Origin: Variovorax sp. WS11
GTDB taxonomy: Bacteria; Pseudomonadota; Gammaproteobacteria; Burkholderiales; Burkholderiaceae_C
Direction: 5' to 3'
Assembly: GCF_010499245.1 (NCBI RefSeq)
Contig: NZ_JAAGOW010000002.1
Location: 806,001-870,000 of the forward strand
DNA length: 64,000 nucleotides
Shown: in pieces, positions 25,599-34,574 of the stretch
Layout: every line of letters begins with the position of its first letter
How positions within the stretch are numbered: the stretch's first letter is position 1
Translations under genes and position numbers: made by a program
The notes under the pieces: generated by a model
Databases searched by the model: none
What the model was told of the DNA's origin: nothing
What the model saw: only the letters and a program-made list of their open reading frames with translations

Positions 25599-27125
25599 TT
25601 ATTGCTGTGACAGGGGGGGCGGCGCATCGGCCGGCGGCGTCGCACTCTCGAGCGCGCCGTTGAAATAGACCTCGGCCCGACTCGGCACTACGTGGTTGTC
25701 CGTCGGCAGACGCGGCGATTCCGCTAGTGGCTTCACTAGCCGAGGCGTGATCACGAACAGTAGTTCCGTTTGGTCGTTCTGGAATTCGGTGCTTCGAGCC
25801 AGCGCGCCCACCACCGGCACTTCACCGAGCCCCGGAAAGCGCTTGATCGTTTCGGTGACGTTGTTCTTGATCAGTCCGGCGATGACGAAGCTCTGTCCGT
25901 CATTGAGCTGCACCGTGGTGTCGGCCCGGCGCACGGTGAGCGATGGCAGGACCGAGGTCACACCAGAGACAGTCGTGAAAGGTGAGCCCGTCTGCGACAG
26001 ATCCGAAACCTCGGACACCATCTTCAAATTGACTCGGCCGCCGTTCAGCACCGTGGGCGTGAATTTCACCCCGATGCCGAACTCTTTTTCTTCTAGCGTG
26101 ATGGTGGGGAAGCCGCCGATCTGGGTTTGAGACACAGGGATGAAGATCTTGCCGCCCGACAAGAAGCTGGCCTGCTGCCCGCTGATAGCCATGATGTTGG
26201 GCTCGGCCAGGACACGCACCAGGCCATCGTCTTTCTGGCCGTCGATCGAGATTGCCGTCTTGCCGACCCGGAGCGCTTCTGCGAATGCGCCACCGCCGCT
26301 GAGGAAGCTGGAGATCAGCGTATAGGTATTGGCGCCGCCATTGGTGAATCTGCGCGCGGCGATGCTCGACCCGAGTTTGTCAAGCAAGGTCTTGCTGACT
26401 TCGGCGATCTTGACTTCGAGCATGACCTGCTGCGGCGATGTGATACGCAGCAGGTTCACCACCTTCTTGCCGTCGCCGTAGGAGGTGGCCAGGCTCATCA
26501 CGTCGTCGAGCTTCAGCGCGTCACTGATCTCGCCCGTGAGCACGATGGCGCGTTCGGCGCCCCGAACCTTGATTCGGTTTTCCTCGGGCATCAGTTCGGT
26601 CAGCTTCGCTTGCAGCGCGCCCGAATCGACCGTGACGATAAAGTCCTTGATGAAGCAGGCGCCCTGCGCGTTCTGCAGGATCACGTTCATGGATCCCGCG
26701 ACCTTGCCCCTGAAGAACAGGTCGGTCGGGCTGAGCAGCATGACTTCCATGTCAGCCACGCCGTCATTCGCGTTCGCATGGGCTGCCGGTGCCGCATGCG
26801 CGGGCGCCGGTGCCGCCCCAGGCGCAGCCGCGGCTGGCGGCGCAGGGGCGCGCCCGGGCGGCTGCCCGCTCACCACGATGCGGGCGACCCGTACATCGAG
26901 CGGTATGACCGTGGACTTGCCGAGCGTCACGTAGGTCGGCCGTTCGTCCTGGACCACGGATGTGCAACGCTTGGTGCCGGAGCTCGCAGGACTGGCGGTG
27001 CTTGCAGCAGCTGCAGGAGCCGGGCCGGCGACTGCCGCCGCGACTACAGGATTGTCGGCCGCGATAGACGGCCCCGCCAACGCCAGCGCGATGAGCAGCG
27101 CCAGGGACTTGTGTTTGTGATGCAC
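25599..27125 (-). CDS. cpaC: CpaC/RcpA, outer-membrane secretin of the Flp pilus
   Basis: 508 residues, GTG start at 27125 with GAGGAG upstream. A signal peptide is followed by an alanine/proline-rich segment, a pilus-assembly N domain (VTLGKSTVIPLDVRVARIVVSG), a BON-like region (NRIKVRGAERAIVLTGEISD) and a C-terminal secretin domain (VGALARSTEFQNDQTELLFV). It forms the outer-membrane channel for the pilus. The proline-alanine stretch inside the N domain (PPGRAPAPPAAAAPG) is an unusual low-complexity insertion. Confidence 0.9.
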   Translation of the reverse strand: MHHKHKSLALLIALALAGPSIAADNPVVAAAVAGPAPAAAASTASPASSGTKRCTSVVQDERPTYVTLGKSTVIPLDVRVARIVVSGQPPGRAPAPPAAAAPGAAPAPAHAAPAAHANANDGVADMEVMLLSPTDLFFRGKVAGSMNVILQNAQGACFIKDFIVTVDSGALQAKLTELMPEENRIKVRGAERAIVLTGEISDALKLDDVMSLATSYGDGKKVVNLLRITSPQQVMLEVKIAEVSKTLLDKLGSSIAARRFTNGGANTYTLISSFLSGGGAFAEALRVGKTAISIDGQKDDGLVRVLAEPNIMAISGQQASFLSGGKIFIPVSQTQIGGFPTITLEEKEFGIGVKFTPTVLNGGRVNLKMVSEVSDLSQTGSPFTTVSGVTSVLPSLTVRRADTTVQLNDGQSFVIAGLIKNNVTETIKRFPGLGEVPVVGALARSTEFQNDQTELLFVITPRLVKPLAESPRLPTDNHVVPSRAEVYFNGALESATPPADAPPPLSQQ

Positions 27126-27150
27126 TTGAATTCTCCTCGTTGACGTGGCG

Positions 27151-27996
27151 TCAGAAGCAATTGAGGGCTCGGCCGGAGCTCTGGATGACTTCCACGCATT
27201 CCAGAGCTGGCGCTGTCATGGGCTTGCTGATGAAGGATCTCGGCTTGGCAGCGGCAAGGGCAGCGGGCGCAAGCGACACGGGCACGATCTCCTTCTCGCC
27301 GAAGAGCTGGCTCTTGGTGATCCCGGCGGTGACGACCTTTGCCTTGTCCACCTGATTTCGCAGCACCAGTGACAGGGTGCCGACGCTGCGGGCGAGGTCG
27401 AGCTTCTCGGAGTCCTCGAGCGACAGCTCGAGCGTCACGGCGCTGACAACCTTGGGCTTGGTGTCGTCGCGACCGGCCTCCTGTGCGACGGCCAGCACCA
27501 GCACGTGCTCGAGCACGGTCTTGCTGATCTGCTTTCCTTCTTCGCCCTTGGCCTTGTCCTGCTGGGCGTTCACCATGACATCGACGTAGTTGCCAGGCAG
27601 CGCGAAGCCGGCGACGCCGACGACGTCATTGACGCGCACCGTCATGGCCCGCTTGCCGTCCGCTATGACGGCCGAGAGACCGCCAAGCGTGCCCTTGGGC
27701 GCGAGCTTGCCTTCGAGCACCGCCTCGCCGCGCAGCACACCGACCTTGGCCACGCGGTCCTGCAGCTCCTGCACGTCCGAGAAAGTGCCGGGCGGAAGAG
27801 AGCCGCTCGGCCAATCGATAGCGCCCAGCATCTGCGCGTTGATGCGGCTGCCGAGTTCGATGTCGACGTTGGCGACCACCACCTTGTTGGATGCAATGCT
27901 GCCCTGGCTGGCAATCCAACCAGCCGCATAGACCGCGGCCGCGACGCCGAGCAGCACAGCTAGGATCATCAGACCGATTGCTTTGATGTTTCTCAT
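27151..27996 (-). CDS. cpaB: CpaB/RcpC, Flp pilus assembly protein
   Basis: 281 residues. An N-terminal membrane helix (IGLMILAVLLGVAAAVYAAG) precedes a SAF domain (VVVANVDIELGSRINAQML) and the RcpC domain (MTVRVNDVVGVAGFALPGNY). It probably works in the periplasm with the secretin. Two cysteines near the end (LECVEVIQ, LNCF) are notable. GAGG lies before the ATG. It is 25 bp upstream of the secretin start. Confidence 0.88.
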   Translation of the reverse strand: MRNIKAIGLMILAVLLGVAAAVYAAGWIASQGSIASNKVVVANVDIELGSRINAQMLGAIDWPSGSLPPGTFSDVQELQDRVAKVGVLRGEAVLEGKLAPKGTLGGLSAVIADGKRAMTVRVNDVVGVAGFALPGNYVDVMVNAQQDKAKGEEGKQISKTVLEHVLVLAVAQEAGRDDTKPKVVSAVTLELSLEDSEKLDLARSVGTLSLVLRNQVDKAKVVTAGITKSQLFGEKEIVPVSLAPAALAAAKPRSFISKPMTAPALECVEVIQSSGRALNCF

Positions 27997-28032
27997 GAGA
28001 TGCCTCGCTAAAGAGATGACTCGGGTGTTGGT

Positions 28033-28617
28033 CTACGCGTAGCCCAGTTGCCGGCCCAACACATAGCCGATGGTTCCGACGCTGATGCACACGCCGTAGG
28101 GGAGCTTTCCGATGGACGGGGCGGCGTGCGCCCGGGTGGCGGGCCTGACGCCGACGAAGGCGGAGGTAGCCAGGCCGTAGATCACGTCCACGGCATTGCG
28201 CAGCAAACGGCTGACGTGGCCCTTGAGGAGCGCGAATCCGATTGCGCCCACGCCGCCGGCGACAAAGGCGAAGAGCACCGCTTGCAAGGTTTCGTCTACG
28301 CCCAGGAATGCACCGACCATCGCCATCAGCTTCACGTCCCCTGCCCCCATCGCATGCAGCATGTAGAGCGGCAGCAGCAGCAGGAATCCGAGAAACAGCC
28401 CCCCCGATGCCATCAGAAGGGCCGAGCCAGGCGACACGGCAATGACGGTCTTGTAGACCAGCGCGAAGGTGGCGCCACCGAAGGTCAGCCAGTTGGGAAT
28501 GCGGTAGGTGCGGTAGTCCGTGATCCCTGCAATGACCAACAGTACGATGAGGACCGCGGTGCGCGGGTCGAACACCAGCATGGCAAGGAGCTCGAGGAGC
28601 GCGTGAAATTCCTGCAT
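28033..28617 (-). CDS. cpaA: CpaA/TadV, prepilin peptidase
   Basis: A 194-residue polytopic aspartic protease of the type IV prepilin peptidase class, without the N-terminal methylase domain. The catalytic aspartates are D34 (ITDYRTYRIPN) and D94 (GAGDVKLMAM). It should process Flp, the mini-Flp and the pseudopilins at the cytoplasmic membrane. GAGAGAAG lies upstream of the ATG. It follows the mini-Flp gene by 56 bp. Confidence 0.9.
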   Translation of the reverse strand: MQEFHALLELLAMLVFDPRTAVLIVLLVIAGITDYRTYRIPNWLTFGGATFALVYKTVIAVSPGSALLMASGGLFLGFLLLLPLYMLHAMGAGDVKLMAMVGAFLGVDETLQAVLFAFVAGGVGAIGFALLKGHVSRLLRNAVDVIYGLATSAFVGVRPATRAHAAPSIGKLPYGVCISVGTIGYVLGRQLGYA

Positions 28618-28673
28618 GGCGACTTCTCTCTCTTCCGATCGGACTTCGGTTCAGGAGACCCGGCGACCGGGCC

Positions 28674-28820
28674 TCATGTGTATTTGTTCCAGGCCAAGAG
28701 CAGCAACATGCAGAAGACGAGCACCAGCGACCCGACCAGCGCGCATTCCATGAAGGAAGCGCCTGCCTCGCTTGTCAGCAGCTCGAGCCCTACGGACGAC
28801 AGTGATTCGCCGATTCGCAT
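28674..28820 (-). CDS. 48-residue Flp-like mini-pilin
   Basis: This short frame starts at the ATG at 28820 with GGAGAG upstream and heads the tad operon. It has a Flp-type processing site: glycine G20, then ASFMEC, with glutamate at +5 and cysteine at +6 where Flp has tyrosine. A single hydrophobic helix (ALVGSLVLVFCMLLLLAW) follows, and then only NKYT. It is shorter than the main Flp (70 residues). It could be a minor or initiating pilin. The prepilin signature and its place just before the peptidase gene make a chance frame unlikely. Confidence 0.78.
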   Translation of the reverse strand: MRIGESLSSVGLELLTSEAGASFMECALVGSLVLVFCMLLLLAWNKYT

Positions 28821-29140
28821 GCATCTCTCCAAGCCATTCCTCGGCAGCCCACCCGCCGGTCCTGCCGGTTAATGTCTTGCCTTGGGAATGACTGTAGATA
28901 TGCAAACAAAGGTCTACATGAGCATGGTGTCCTGACTTGTGCAGGACAGATAGCCCGCAGCGGCGGGGCTGCAAGGCATGACAAAAAGCCTACTTAAGTA
29001 TTCAGCCTCGGGCCAACACGGCAGCGCACAGCCTCGGCGCGACCGGCCGGTCGGAATGACGAGAAGGCAAGAGATGGGAGATGGCACCCGTGGGCATCGG
29101 GTGCAGGCCCCGCCCGTGCGGAGCCGCCTCGGCGGCGAGT
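28821..29140. other. Non-coding region upstream of the tad operon
   Basis: There is no convincing gene in these 320 bp. The region should carry the tad promoter on the minus strand. It contains a 10-bp palindrome, TACTTAAGTA (28991-29000), and an A+T-rich stretch next to the operon, but no clear sigma-70 or sigma-54 match. Confidence 0.5.
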
Positions 29141-29359
29141 TCAGCGAATGCTGATGCCGTACGTACGCGAAGGATGCGACCCGGCGTGACAGGGGTCGGC
29201 TTCCTCAAGCGCGGCGAGCAAGGTGGTCGACTCCTTCACCCGCTCGCTCATGCGGTCGTTCAAGGGTTTCCAGCCGCGGTACATCAGCGCGACCACCAGC
29301 CAGCCGATGCCGATCATGCCCACAAGGGCTCCCAGGTAATGCCAGTGCGTCATGTCCAT
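29141..29359 (-). CDS. Small single-span membrane protein, function unknown
   Basis: 72 residues from the ATG at 29359, preceded by AGAGGGA. One hydrophobic helix (LGALVGMIGIGWLVVALMY) follows a short polar start, then a charged tail (MSERVKESTTLLAALEEAD). No family recognised. It is divergent from the sau operon and points at the tad locus. The start and ribosome site look real, and codon use matches the neighbours. Confidence 0.6.
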   Translation of the reverse strand: MDMTHWHYLGALVGMIGIGWLVVALMYRGWKPLNDRMSERVKESTTLLAALEEADPCHAGSHPSRTYGISIR

Positions 29360-29540
29360 GTGCGATCCCTCTGGTTCGCTCTTGGGCCCGGACGTCACCG
29401 GACGAGCGCGCGAGTGTGCCGGCTCTGCACCAGCTCGCACTACGACTTTGGTCGAATGACGGGGTCTTTCGACCTACAAACCCGCCGATTTCGAGAAGCT
29501 TTTCACAGTGCTCTTCGCGCAAAGATCATGGCTGCCCCGG

Positions 29541-29569
29541 TTGACAGCACCGCAGCAGGCTCCTAAAGT
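29541..29569 (+). promoter_or_regulatory. Sigma-70 promoter of the sau operon
   Basis: A perfect -35 (TTGACA, 29541-29546), a 17-bp spacer and a -10 of TAAAGT (29564-29569). It lies about 57 bp before the iclR start codon. The transcription start would fall inside the operator pair listed next. Confidence 0.75.
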
Positions 29570-29610
29570 TGTTCCATATGTACGAACGTTGTTCCAATAT
29601 TTAGAACAAC
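29568..29610. promoter_or_regulatory. Two tandem GTTC-N9-GAAC dyads, probable SauR operator
   Basis: Site 1 is GTTC-N9-GAAC (29571-29587). Site 2 is GTTGTTC-N9-GAACAAC (29588-29610), with perfect 7-bp arms. Their centres are 20 bp apart, about two helix turns, so two dimers would bind the same face. The pair overlaps the predicted start of transcription, so the expected effect is repression of the iclR-bug-sauS-sauT unit. Confidence 0.7.
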
Positions 29611-29625
29611 CAATTCAGGAACCCC

Positions 29626-30423
29626 ATGGACTCCACGCTTGCCAAGGGCCTCGCCGCCATCGAATGGATGGTGCGCCAGCAACGCGACTGCCGCGTGACC
29701 GACCTGGCCCAGGCCTTCGGGATGGCGCGCAGCAATGCGCATCGCACGCTGCAGACGCTGGTGGAGTGCGGCTGGGCGGTGCAGGACCCGGCTACCAGCG
29801 CCTACCGTCCGAGCCTGCGCCTGTTCGAGCTCGGCTCCCTGGTGGCCGAGGTGGCGGACATCGGCGCGCTGCTGCGCCCGCACCTCGCGGCGCTGGCGCA
29901 GGCCACGGGCGAGACCATCCACCTGGCGGCCCTCGACGGCGCCGAGATCGTCTACCTCGACAAGTTCGACAGCCCGCTGCCGGTGGCCGCCTACTCGCGC
30001 GTGGGCGGCCGGGCGGCCGCCTACTGCGTGGCCTCGGGCAAGGCGCTGCTCGCCGCGGCGCAGCTCGATGTGGCCGCGCTGCGCGCGCGCCTGGGCACAC
30101 TCGTGCCGCACACGCCCAACAGCATCACCGGCTTCGACGCTCTCCACGCCGAACTCGAGCGCACCCGCGCGCGCGGCTATGCCGAGAACCGCGAGGAATG
30201 GCGGCTCGGCGTCTGCGGGCTGGGCGCGCCGGTCTTCAACGCGCGAGGCGAAGCGGTCGCCGCACTGGGCATGAGCGTGCCCTCGATCCGCTTCGCGCGC
30301 ACCCAGGCACGCGGCCTCGCCGAGCAGGTCATGACCTGCGCGCGCGACGCCAGCGCCACGCTGGGCTACCGGGTTGGCCCGGCGCCGATGACGACCACCC
30401 CCAAGAGAAGGAGACTGGAATGA
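29626..30423 (+). CDS. IclR-family regulator of the sulfoacetate operon
   Basis: 265 residues. The winged helix is at about residues 6-65 (GLAAIEWMVRQQRDCRVTDL ... ARSNAHRTLQTLVECGW), then an IclR effector domain with DGAEIVYLDKFDS and CVASGKALLAAAQ. It is the first gene of the sau operon and its stop overlaps the Bug gene start (ATGA), so regulator and receptor are translationally coupled. By position it takes the role of SauR. It probably senses sulfoacetate or sulfoacetyl-CoA; that is inference. Confidence 0.85.
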   Translation: MDSTLAKGLAAIEWMVRQQRDCRVTDLAQAFGMARSNAHRTLQTLVECGWAVQDPATSAYRPSLRLFELGSLVAEVADIGALLRPHLAALAQATGETIHLAALDGAEIVYLDKFDSPLPVAAYSRVGGRAAAYCVASGKALLAAAQLDVAALRARLGTLVPHTPNSITGFDALHAELERTRARGYAENREEWRLGVCGLGAPVFNARGEAVAALGMSVPSIRFARTQARGLAEQVMTCARDASATLGYRVGPAPMTTTPKRRRLE

Positions 30424-31421
30424 ATCGCTTCGCCCCCTGGCTGCGCACCGCCGTCCTGACGGCGGCCACGCTCGCCGCGCCCTTCGCCGCGCAGGCACAA
30501 GGCAGCAACAGCAGCAACGGCCCCGACTACCCCACCAAGCCCATCAAGCTGATCGTTCCCTACCCGCCCGGGGGCGGCACCGACGTGATCGCGCGCATCG
30601 TGCAGGAGCGCTTCCAGGCCCAGCTGGGCCAGCCGGTGGTGATCGACAACCGCGGCGGCGCGGCGGGCTCGATCGGCACCGAGCTCGCGGCCAAGTCGGC
30701 GGCGGACGGCTACACGGTGCTGTTCACGCTCTCCTCGCACACCATCAACCCGGCGATCTACGCCAAGCTGCCCTTCGACACGCAGAGGGACTTCGAGCCG
30801 GTCGCGATGGTGGCCTCGCTGCCGCAGATCCTGGTGGCCAACGCCAGCTTCCCGGTCAACAACGTGGCCGAACTGGTGGCGATGGCCAAGGCCAAGCCGG
30901 GATCGCTGTCCTATGCCACCGTGGGCAACGGGTCGCCCGGCCACCTGGCCGGCGAGCTGTTCAAGCTGCGCACCGGCACCGAGCTGACGCACGTGCCCTA
31001 CCGCGGCGGCGGCCCGGCCGTGACCGACGTGATGGGCGGCCAGGTGCCGCTGCTGTGGGTGTCCATTCCCGCGGCGGCGCAGTTCGTCAAGTCCGGCAAG
31101 CTCAAGGCGCTCGCGGTCTCCACCACCAAGCGCAGCGCCGCCTTCCCCGACGTGCCGACCATGCAGGAGGCGGGCGTCGCCGACTTCGAGGTCGACTCGT
31201 GGTACGCGATGTTCGTGCCCACGAAGACGCCCAAGGCCGCCATCGAGAAGCTCAACCGCGTGGTCAACACCGTCGTGCGCGAGCCGGAAATCCGCGACAA
31301 GCTGCTGGCCCAGGGCAGCGAAGGCGTGGGCGGCACGCCGGCCGAGCTCGGCAAGGTGGTGTCCACCGAACTGGTTCGTTGGAACAAGCTGGCCAAGGAA
31401 GCCAACATCCGAGTGGACTGA
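30420..31421 (+). CDS. Bug-family (TctC) periplasmic receptor, candidate sulfoacetate binder
   Basis: 333 residues. A signal peptide (MNRFAPWLRTAVLTAATLAA ... AQA) is followed by the Bug signature YPTKPIKLIVPYPPGGGTDV, then IDNRGGAAGSIGTELAAK and VPYRGGGPAVTDVMGGQVPL. Bug proteins bind small carboxylates for tripartite tricarboxylate transporters or act as signalling receptors. No TctA/TctB membrane genes lie in the window, so it must use a distant transporter or act as a sensor. Its place between the regulator and sauS suggests the ligand is sulfoacetate, a carboxylate as well as a sulfonate. Confidence 0.85.
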   Translation: MNRFAPWLRTAVLTAATLAAPFAAQAQGSNSSNGPDYPTKPIKLIVPYPPGGGTDVIARIVQERFQAQLGQPVVIDNRGGAAGSIGTELAAKSAADGYTVLFTLSSHTINPAIYAKLPFDTQRDFEPVAMVASLPQILVANASFPVNNVAELVAMAKAKPGSLSYATVGNGSPGHLAGELFKLRTGTELTHVPYRGGGPAVTDVMGGQVPLLWVSIPAAAQFVKSGKLKALAVSTTKRSAAFPDVPTMQEAGVADFEVDSWYAMFVPTKTPKAAIEKLNRVVNTVVREPEIRDKLLAQGSEGVGGTPAELGKVVSTELVRWNKLAKEANIRVD

Positions 31422-31450
31422 GCGCCCCCACCTCTTCACATCTCACGCAT

Positions 31451-32896
31451 ATGGCAAACAACGCAATTCCCGAAGCCACCGGCCCCATCGCCGAACTCGT
31501 GGCCCGCGCGCGCGCGGCACAGCGCATCAGCGACGGCTGGTCGCAGGAACAGGTGGACATGGCGGTGACCGCGGCCGGCTGGGCCATCATCGAGCCGAAG
31601 CGCAACCGCGAACTGGCCGAGCTGGCGGTGGCCGACACGGGCGTCGGCAACGTGGAGGACAAGGTCAAGAAGAACCACCGCAAGACCTTCGGCCTGCTGC
31701 GCGACCTGCGCGGCTCACGCTCGGTGGGGGTGATCTCCGAAGACCCCGCGCGCGGCATCGTCGAGATCGCGCGGCCGGTGGGCGTGGTGTGCGCGGTCAC
31801 GCCCTCGACCAACCCGGGCGCGACGCCGGCCAACAAGATCATCAACGCGCTCAAGGGGCGCAACGCGGTGATCGTCGCGCCCTCGCCCAAGGGCTGGTCG
31901 ACTGCGGCGCGGCTGATCGAGTTCATCCATGCGCAGTTCGACCGCATCGGCGCGCCGCGCGACCTGGTGCAGCTGCTGCCCTCCCCCGTCACCAAGCAGG
32001 CCACCGCCGAGCTGATGCGGCTGTGCGACCTGGTGGTGGCGACCGGCTCGCAGGCCAATGTGCGCGCGGCCTATGCGAGCGGCACGCCGGCCTTCGGCGT
32101 GGGCGCGGGCAACGTGGCGGGCATCGTCGACGAGACGGCCGACGCGGCCGCCGCGGCCGAGCGCATCGTGCTGTCGAAGACTTTCGACAACGCGACCAGC
32201 TGCTCCTCCGAGAACAGCCTGGTGGTCGTCGATGCGATGCGCGCCCCTCTGATCGCGGCCCTCGAAGCACGCGGCGCCGTGATGCTCGACGCGGCGCAGA
32301 AGAAGGCGCTGCAGTCGCTGATGTGGCCCGAGGGCAAGCTCTCGGCCGCGGTGATCGGCAAATCGGCGCGCGAGATCGCCGAGCGCGCGGCGGCGCAGGA
32401 TGCGGCCGGGCGTGCCGGCTGGCTGGCGATCGCCGAGCGCAACCCGCGCATCCTGATGGTGGCCGAGGCCGGCGTGGGCCACGAGCACCCCTACTCGGGC
32501 GAGAAGCTGAGCCCCGTGCTCGCCATCTATGCGGCGCGCGACTTCGACGAAGCTGCTTCCATCGTCGCGCGCATCTATGCCTACGAGGGCGCGGGCCACT
32601 CGGTGGGGCTGCACAGCGCCGTGCCGGAGCGCGCGATGCGCCTGGGCCTGACGCTGCCGGTGTCGCGCGTTATCGTCGACCAGGCGCACTGCATCGCCAC
32701 CGGCGGCAGCTTCAACAACGGGCTGCCCTTCTCGCTCTCGATGGGCTGCGGCACCTGGGGCAAGAACAACTTCTCCGACAACATGAACTACCGGCACTAC
32801 CTCAACATCACGCGCGTGTCGCGGCCGATCCCCGAGCGCGTGCCGAGCCAGGAGGAGATCTTCGGCGAGTTCTTTGCCAGGCACGGTGCCGCGTGA
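31451..32896 (+). CDS. sauS: Sulfoacetaldehyde dehydrogenase (acylating)
   Basis: A 481-residue CoA-dependent aldehyde dehydrogenase. The catalytic cysteine is C251 in DNATSCSSENSLVV, a form typical of acylating enzymes of the AdhE/EutE type. Nucleotide-binding features include VCAVTPSTNPGATPANKI and FGVGAGNVAGIVD. In this setting it should reduce sulfoacetyl-CoA to sulfoacetaldehyde. Its stop overlaps the start of the CoA-ligase gene (GTGA). The neighbouring ligase and a genomic xsc support SauS; acetaldehyde or succinate-semialdehyde activity is the alternative. Confidence 0.83.
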   Translation: MANNAIPEATGPIAELVARARAAQRISDGWSQEQVDMAVTAAGWAIIEPKRNRELAELAVADTGVGNVEDKVKKNHRKTFGLLRDLRGSRSVGVISEDPARGIVEIARPVGVVCAVTPSTNPGATPANKIINALKGRNAVIVAPSPKGWSTAARLIEFIHAQFDRIGAPRDLVQLLPSPVTKQATAELMRLCDLVVATGSQANVRAAYASGTPAFGVGAGNVAGIVDETADAAAAAERIVLSKTFDNATSCSSENSLVVVDAMRAPLIAALEARGAVMLDAAQKKALQSLMWPEGKLSAAVIGKSAREIAERAAAQDAAGRAGWLAIAERNPRILMVAEAGVGHEHPYSGEKLSPVLAIYAARDFDEAASIVARIYAYEGAGHSVGLHSAVPERAMRLGLTLPVSRVIVDQAHCIATGGSFNNGLPFSLSMGCGTWGKNNFSDNMNYRHYLNITRVSRPIPERVPSQEEIFGEFFARHGAA

Positions 32897-34407
32897 CCGC
32901 GCAGACCGTCCATGCCCTGATCGAGGCGCAGGCCGCACAACGGCCGCAGGCGATCTATGCGTTGTCGACCGAGGGCGGTTCGCCCCTGCCCTATGACGAG
33001 CTGGCGCGTGGCTGCCGCAGCGTCGCGGCCGTGCTGCGACAACACGGCGCAAAGCGCGGCGACACCGTATCGCTGGTCATGCCCAACGGCCTGCAGACCT
33101 TGCGCGTGCTGCTGGGCGCCATGCATGCGGGCCTGTGCGTGAACCCGGTCAACCTGCTCTCGCAAGCCGAGCAGATGCGCTACGTGCTCGCGCATTCCGA
33201 CTGCCGCCTGGTCTGCGTCGCGCCCGATTGGGAGGAGCGCGTGCGCGCGATGCTCCAGGGCATCGAGCGGCCGGTGTCGCTGATGGTGGTCGATCCTGAC
33301 GCCTCGGCCTTGCCCGGCGAGGCCGAGGCGCCCACGATCGCGGACACGCCGCCTCCCGCGCCCGAGGACCCGGCCCTGCTGATGTACACCTCCGGCACCA
33401 CCGGCATGCCCAAGGGCGTGATGCTGAGCCAGCGCAGCCTCGCGGCCAATGCGAACGCCATCAGCGCCGAGCACGGCCTGGGCCCTGCGGATCGCGTGCT
33501 CGCGGTGCTGCCGCTCTATCACATCAACGCCTTCGCCGTGATCATGCTGGCGCCGCTGGCGCACGGCGGCAGCCTGGCGATGCCGCCGAAGTTCTCGGCC
33601 GGCCGCTTCTGGGAACAGGCCGCGCAGGCGCAGTGCAGCTGGATCAACGTGGTGCCGACCATGATCTCCTACCTGCTCGAAGGCGAGATGCCGCCGCCGG
33701 CGCAGACCGCGGGCATCCGCTTCTGCCGCTCGGCCTCGGCCGCGCTGCCGCCCGAGCACCACCGCGCCTTCGAGCAGATGTTCGGCATCGGCATCGTCGA
33801 GACCATGGGCCTGACCGAGACCGCGGCGCCTTCCTTCTCCAACCCGATGGAGCCCGCGAAGCGCAAGCTGGGCTCGGTGGGCCGCGCCTCGGGCTGCGAG
33901 GCGCGGGTGATCGACACCCAGCTGGCCGAGGTGCCCGACGGCACCACCGGCGAGCTCGCGATCCGCGGACCGAACGTGATGCTCGGCTACTACAAGAACG
34001 AGGAAGCGACGCGTGCCAGCTTCACGCCCGATGGGTGGCTGCGCACCGGCGACCTCGGACACCGCGATGCCGACGGCTTCTTCTTCGTCACCGGGCGCAT
34101 CAAGGAGCTGATCATCAAGGGCGGCGAGAACATCGCACCGCGCGAGATCGACGAGGCGCTGCTCGCGCATCCCGCGGTGCGCGACGCCGCCGCCGTGGGC
34201 GTGCCCGACCGCCACTACGGGCAGGAGATCGGCGTCTGCGTGATCCTGCGCGAAGGCAGCACCTGCACAGAGGAAGAGCTGCGCGCGTACTGCGCGGGCG
34301 CGCTCGGGCGCTACAAGGCGCCGGGGCACTATCGATTCGTGGAGGAGCTGCCGCGCGGGCCCTCGGGCAAGGTGCAGAGGCTCAAGCTTCTGCCGCTTTT
34401 TGAGTAG
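32893..34407 (+). CDS. sauT: Sulfoacetate-CoA ligase (AMP-forming)
   Basis: 504 residues, GTG start overlapping the sauS stop by 4 bp. An ANL-superfamily adenylating enzyme: the phosphate loop is YTSGTTGMPKG (about residues 164-174), GLTET is motif A5, GWLRTGDLGH precedes the hinge (FVTGRIKELIIKGGENI), and the catalytic lysine is in PSGKVQRLKLL near the end. It should activate sulfoacetate to sulfoacetyl-CoA for SauS. Substrate choice is inferred from the operon; family members act on many carboxylates. Confidence 0.82.
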   Translation: MTAQTVHALIEAQAAQRPQAIYALSTEGGSPLPYDELARGCRSVAAVLRQHGAKRGDTVSLVMPNGLQTLRVLLGAMHAGLCVNPVNLLSQAEQMRYVLAHSDCRLVCVAPDWEERVRAMLQGIERPVSLMVVDPDASALPGEAEAPTIADTPPPAPEDPALLMYTSGTTGMPKGVMLSQRSLAANANAISAEHGLGPADRVLAVLPLYHINAFAVIMLAPLAHGGSLAMPPKFSAGRFWEQAAQAQCSWINVVPTMISYLLEGEMPPPAQTAGIRFCRSASAALPPEHHRAFEQMFGIGIVETMGLTETAAPSFSNPMEPAKRKLGSVGRASGCEARVIDTQLAEVPDGTTGELAIRGPNVMLGYYKNEEATRASFTPDGWLRTGDLGHRDADGFFFVTGRIKELIIKGGENIAPREIDEALLAHPAVRDAAAVGVPDRHYGQEIGVCVILREGSTCTEEELRAYCAGALGRYKAPGHYRFVEELPRGPSGKVQRLKLLPLFE

Positions 34408-34574
34408 AAACGTATTTCAATGTATTCGGGGGGTTCGCGAATACATGTGAGTTCAAAAGTGCCATCAGGTCGAAACATCGCCGATACACGCGCACGCTGC
34501 AATAGCGACACCCGCTTCGAAACGCGGGACCGACGATCCACCGACCGATATCCAAGCCACTTGAAGGAACTGAC

